Part shown: positions 31,450 to 32,112 of the stretch, in pieces
Position numbering within the stretch: the stretch's first letter is position 1
Layout of the letters: the number at the start of each line of letters is the position of its first letter
The notes under the pieces: model-generated
Seen by the model: only the letters and a program-made list of their open reading frames with translations
Told to the model about the DNA's origin: nothing
Database searches by the model: none
Assembly (NCBI GenBank): GCA_017460395.1
Contig: JAFUBA010000138.1
Location: 1-32,112, forward strand
From: Clostridia bacterium
GTDB taxonomy: Bacteria > Bacillota > Clostridia > Christensenellales > Aristaeellaceae
DNA: 32,112 bases
Direction: 5' to 3'
Translations under genes and position numbers: made by a program

Positions 31450-32112
31450 TCAGCGCTCAAAGAGGCGGAGCACCGGGAACTTGTAGGCATTCTTTTTCCC
31501 ACCGTAGGGATGCTCCCGAAGCGGCAGGTTGAAGTGCCGGCTGCCGGAGAGCACTGTGGAGGGATGGGTGAATTCGCGGAAGCCCCACACACCGTGGTAG
31601 GCGCCCATGCCGGAGTGGCCGGTGCCGTTGAAGGGTACACCCTTGACCATCAGATGGAGGCAGACCTCGTTGATGCATCCGCCGCCGTACTGCTGGGTTG
31701 ACATGACCTTCCGGGCCCAGGCTGTATCGCGCGTGAACAGGTACAGCGCAAGGCCGTGCTCGCGCTGGGCGATGGTGGACAGAAGCCCGTCGATGTCTGC
31801 ATCCCTGAACTTTACTACCGGGAGCAGGGGACAGAAGAGCTCGTGCTGCACGATCTGCTCGTCAATCCCGACCGGATAGATGATGGTGGGCTCAAACTTT
31901 TCTGTCGCTTCATCCCCGTGTCCGCCAAAGACGATCCGGTCTTTGTATGCCGCAGCCTCACTGGCACATGCGTCGTAGGCCTTTTTGCCGATCAGCTTTG
32001 GGTATTCAGGGTGCGTGAGCGGGCTGTCACCGATCTGCTTGAGGTACGCCTTCTTCAGTTCCTCCACGAACTCGTCTGCAACCTCCTCCGCCACGGCGAC
32101 CTGGTTGATGTC
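31450..32112 (-). CDS. Aldehyde dehydrogenase, C-terminal part (cut by window edge)
   Basis: The last 220 residues of an NAD(P)-dependent aldehyde dehydrogenase; the gene continues past the right edge. The sequence enters after the catalytic cysteine, at DINQVAVAEEVADEFVEELK, and shows FEPTIIYPV, EQIVQHELFCPLLPVVKF (usual EExFGPxLP, with Cys here for Gly), LALYLFTRD, QYGGGCINEVCLHL and PFNGTGHSGMGAYHGVWGFREFTHPSTVL. These are the ALDH3-type (fatty-aldehyde/YwdH-like) endings. Catalytic Cys and cofactor-binding residues lie outside the window, so activity cannot be judged. A GTG at 32094 is inside the domain and is not the true start. First visible gene of the ALDH-ADH-FUSC-pepT run. Confidence 0.92.
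   Translation of the reverse strand, partial: DINQVAVAEEVADEFVEELKKAYLKQIGDSPLTHPEYPKLIGKKAYDACASEAAAYKDRIVFGGHGDEATEKFEPTIIYPVGIDEQIVQHELFCPLLPVVKFRDADIDGLLSTIAQREHGLALYLFTRDTAWARKVMSTQQYGGGCINEVCLHLMVKGVPFNGTGHSGMGAYHGVWGFREFTHPSTVLSGSRHFNLPLREHPYGGKKNAYKFPVLRLFER

Overview
The window looks like chromosome of a fairly GC-rich member of the Bacillota (Firmicutes), most likely a Clostridia/Lachnospiraceae-type organism. The evidence is strong AAAGGAG-type ribosome binding sites before nearly every gene, many ATGA stop/start overlaps, sigma-A-like promoters, a perfect cre (CcpA-type) palindrome, a two-gene MetH, a DUF624 protein, a DUF6273 secreted protein and an XRE-cupin regulator heading potABCD. 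No rRNA, tRNA, insertion sequence, prophage or CRISPR array was seen. The taxonomic placement is inference.

Layout. (1) 1-562, minus: a small orphan protein with a degenerate nucleotidyltransferase look, followed by a helix-turn-helix gene cut by the window edge. (2) 727-3985, minus: a polytopic membrane protein, an ECF sigma factor and a DUF4349 membrane protein whose cytosolic N-terminus is placed like an anti-sigma factor, closed by a clear terminator. (3) 4038-8094, minus: metF, a stand-alone MetH reactivation-domain gene and a MetH that lacks that domain. All three overlap by ATGA and together form the one-carbon/methionine branch. (4) 8292-10111, plus: a secreted DUF6273 protein coupled to a DUF1643 protein. 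A small zinc-ribbon gene converges on them from its own near-consensus promoter. (5) 10749-17101, plus: a six-gene run with DUF624 protein, SAM methyltransferase, Hsp33 (hslO), a HEAT-like protein, a zinc-ribbon/TM/TPR/beta-domain protein and a discoidin-like protein. A cre-type palindrome lies upstream.

(6) 17152-21972, minus: an XRE-cupin regulator followed by potA-potB-potC-potD (spermidine/putrescine ABC importer). Twin GTTTAG-N5-CTAAAC palindromes lie just downstream of the promoter. PotA is far longer than usual because two tandem Ig-like repeats interrupt its C-terminal TOBE domain. (7) 22280-26754, plus: trpS with its own promoter and terminator, then aroA-aroC-pheA (end of the shikimate pathway and the phenylalanine branch), preceded by a palindrome abutting an extended -10 promoter. 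(8) 26837-27440, plus: an orphan Panacea/SocA-type antitoxin-domain gene broken by a one-base frameshift. (9) 27570-32112, minus: the 3' part of an aldehyde dehydrogenase gene, an iron-containing alcohol dehydrogenase, a FUSC-type membrane protein with a HAD-like C-terminus lacking the catalytic motif, and pepT.

Most of the window is housekeeping metabolism. The least ordinary items are the Ig-like insertion in PotA, the FUSC/pseudo-HAD fusion, the sigma/DUF4349 pair, the two proteins closing the hslO operon and the broken Panacea gene.
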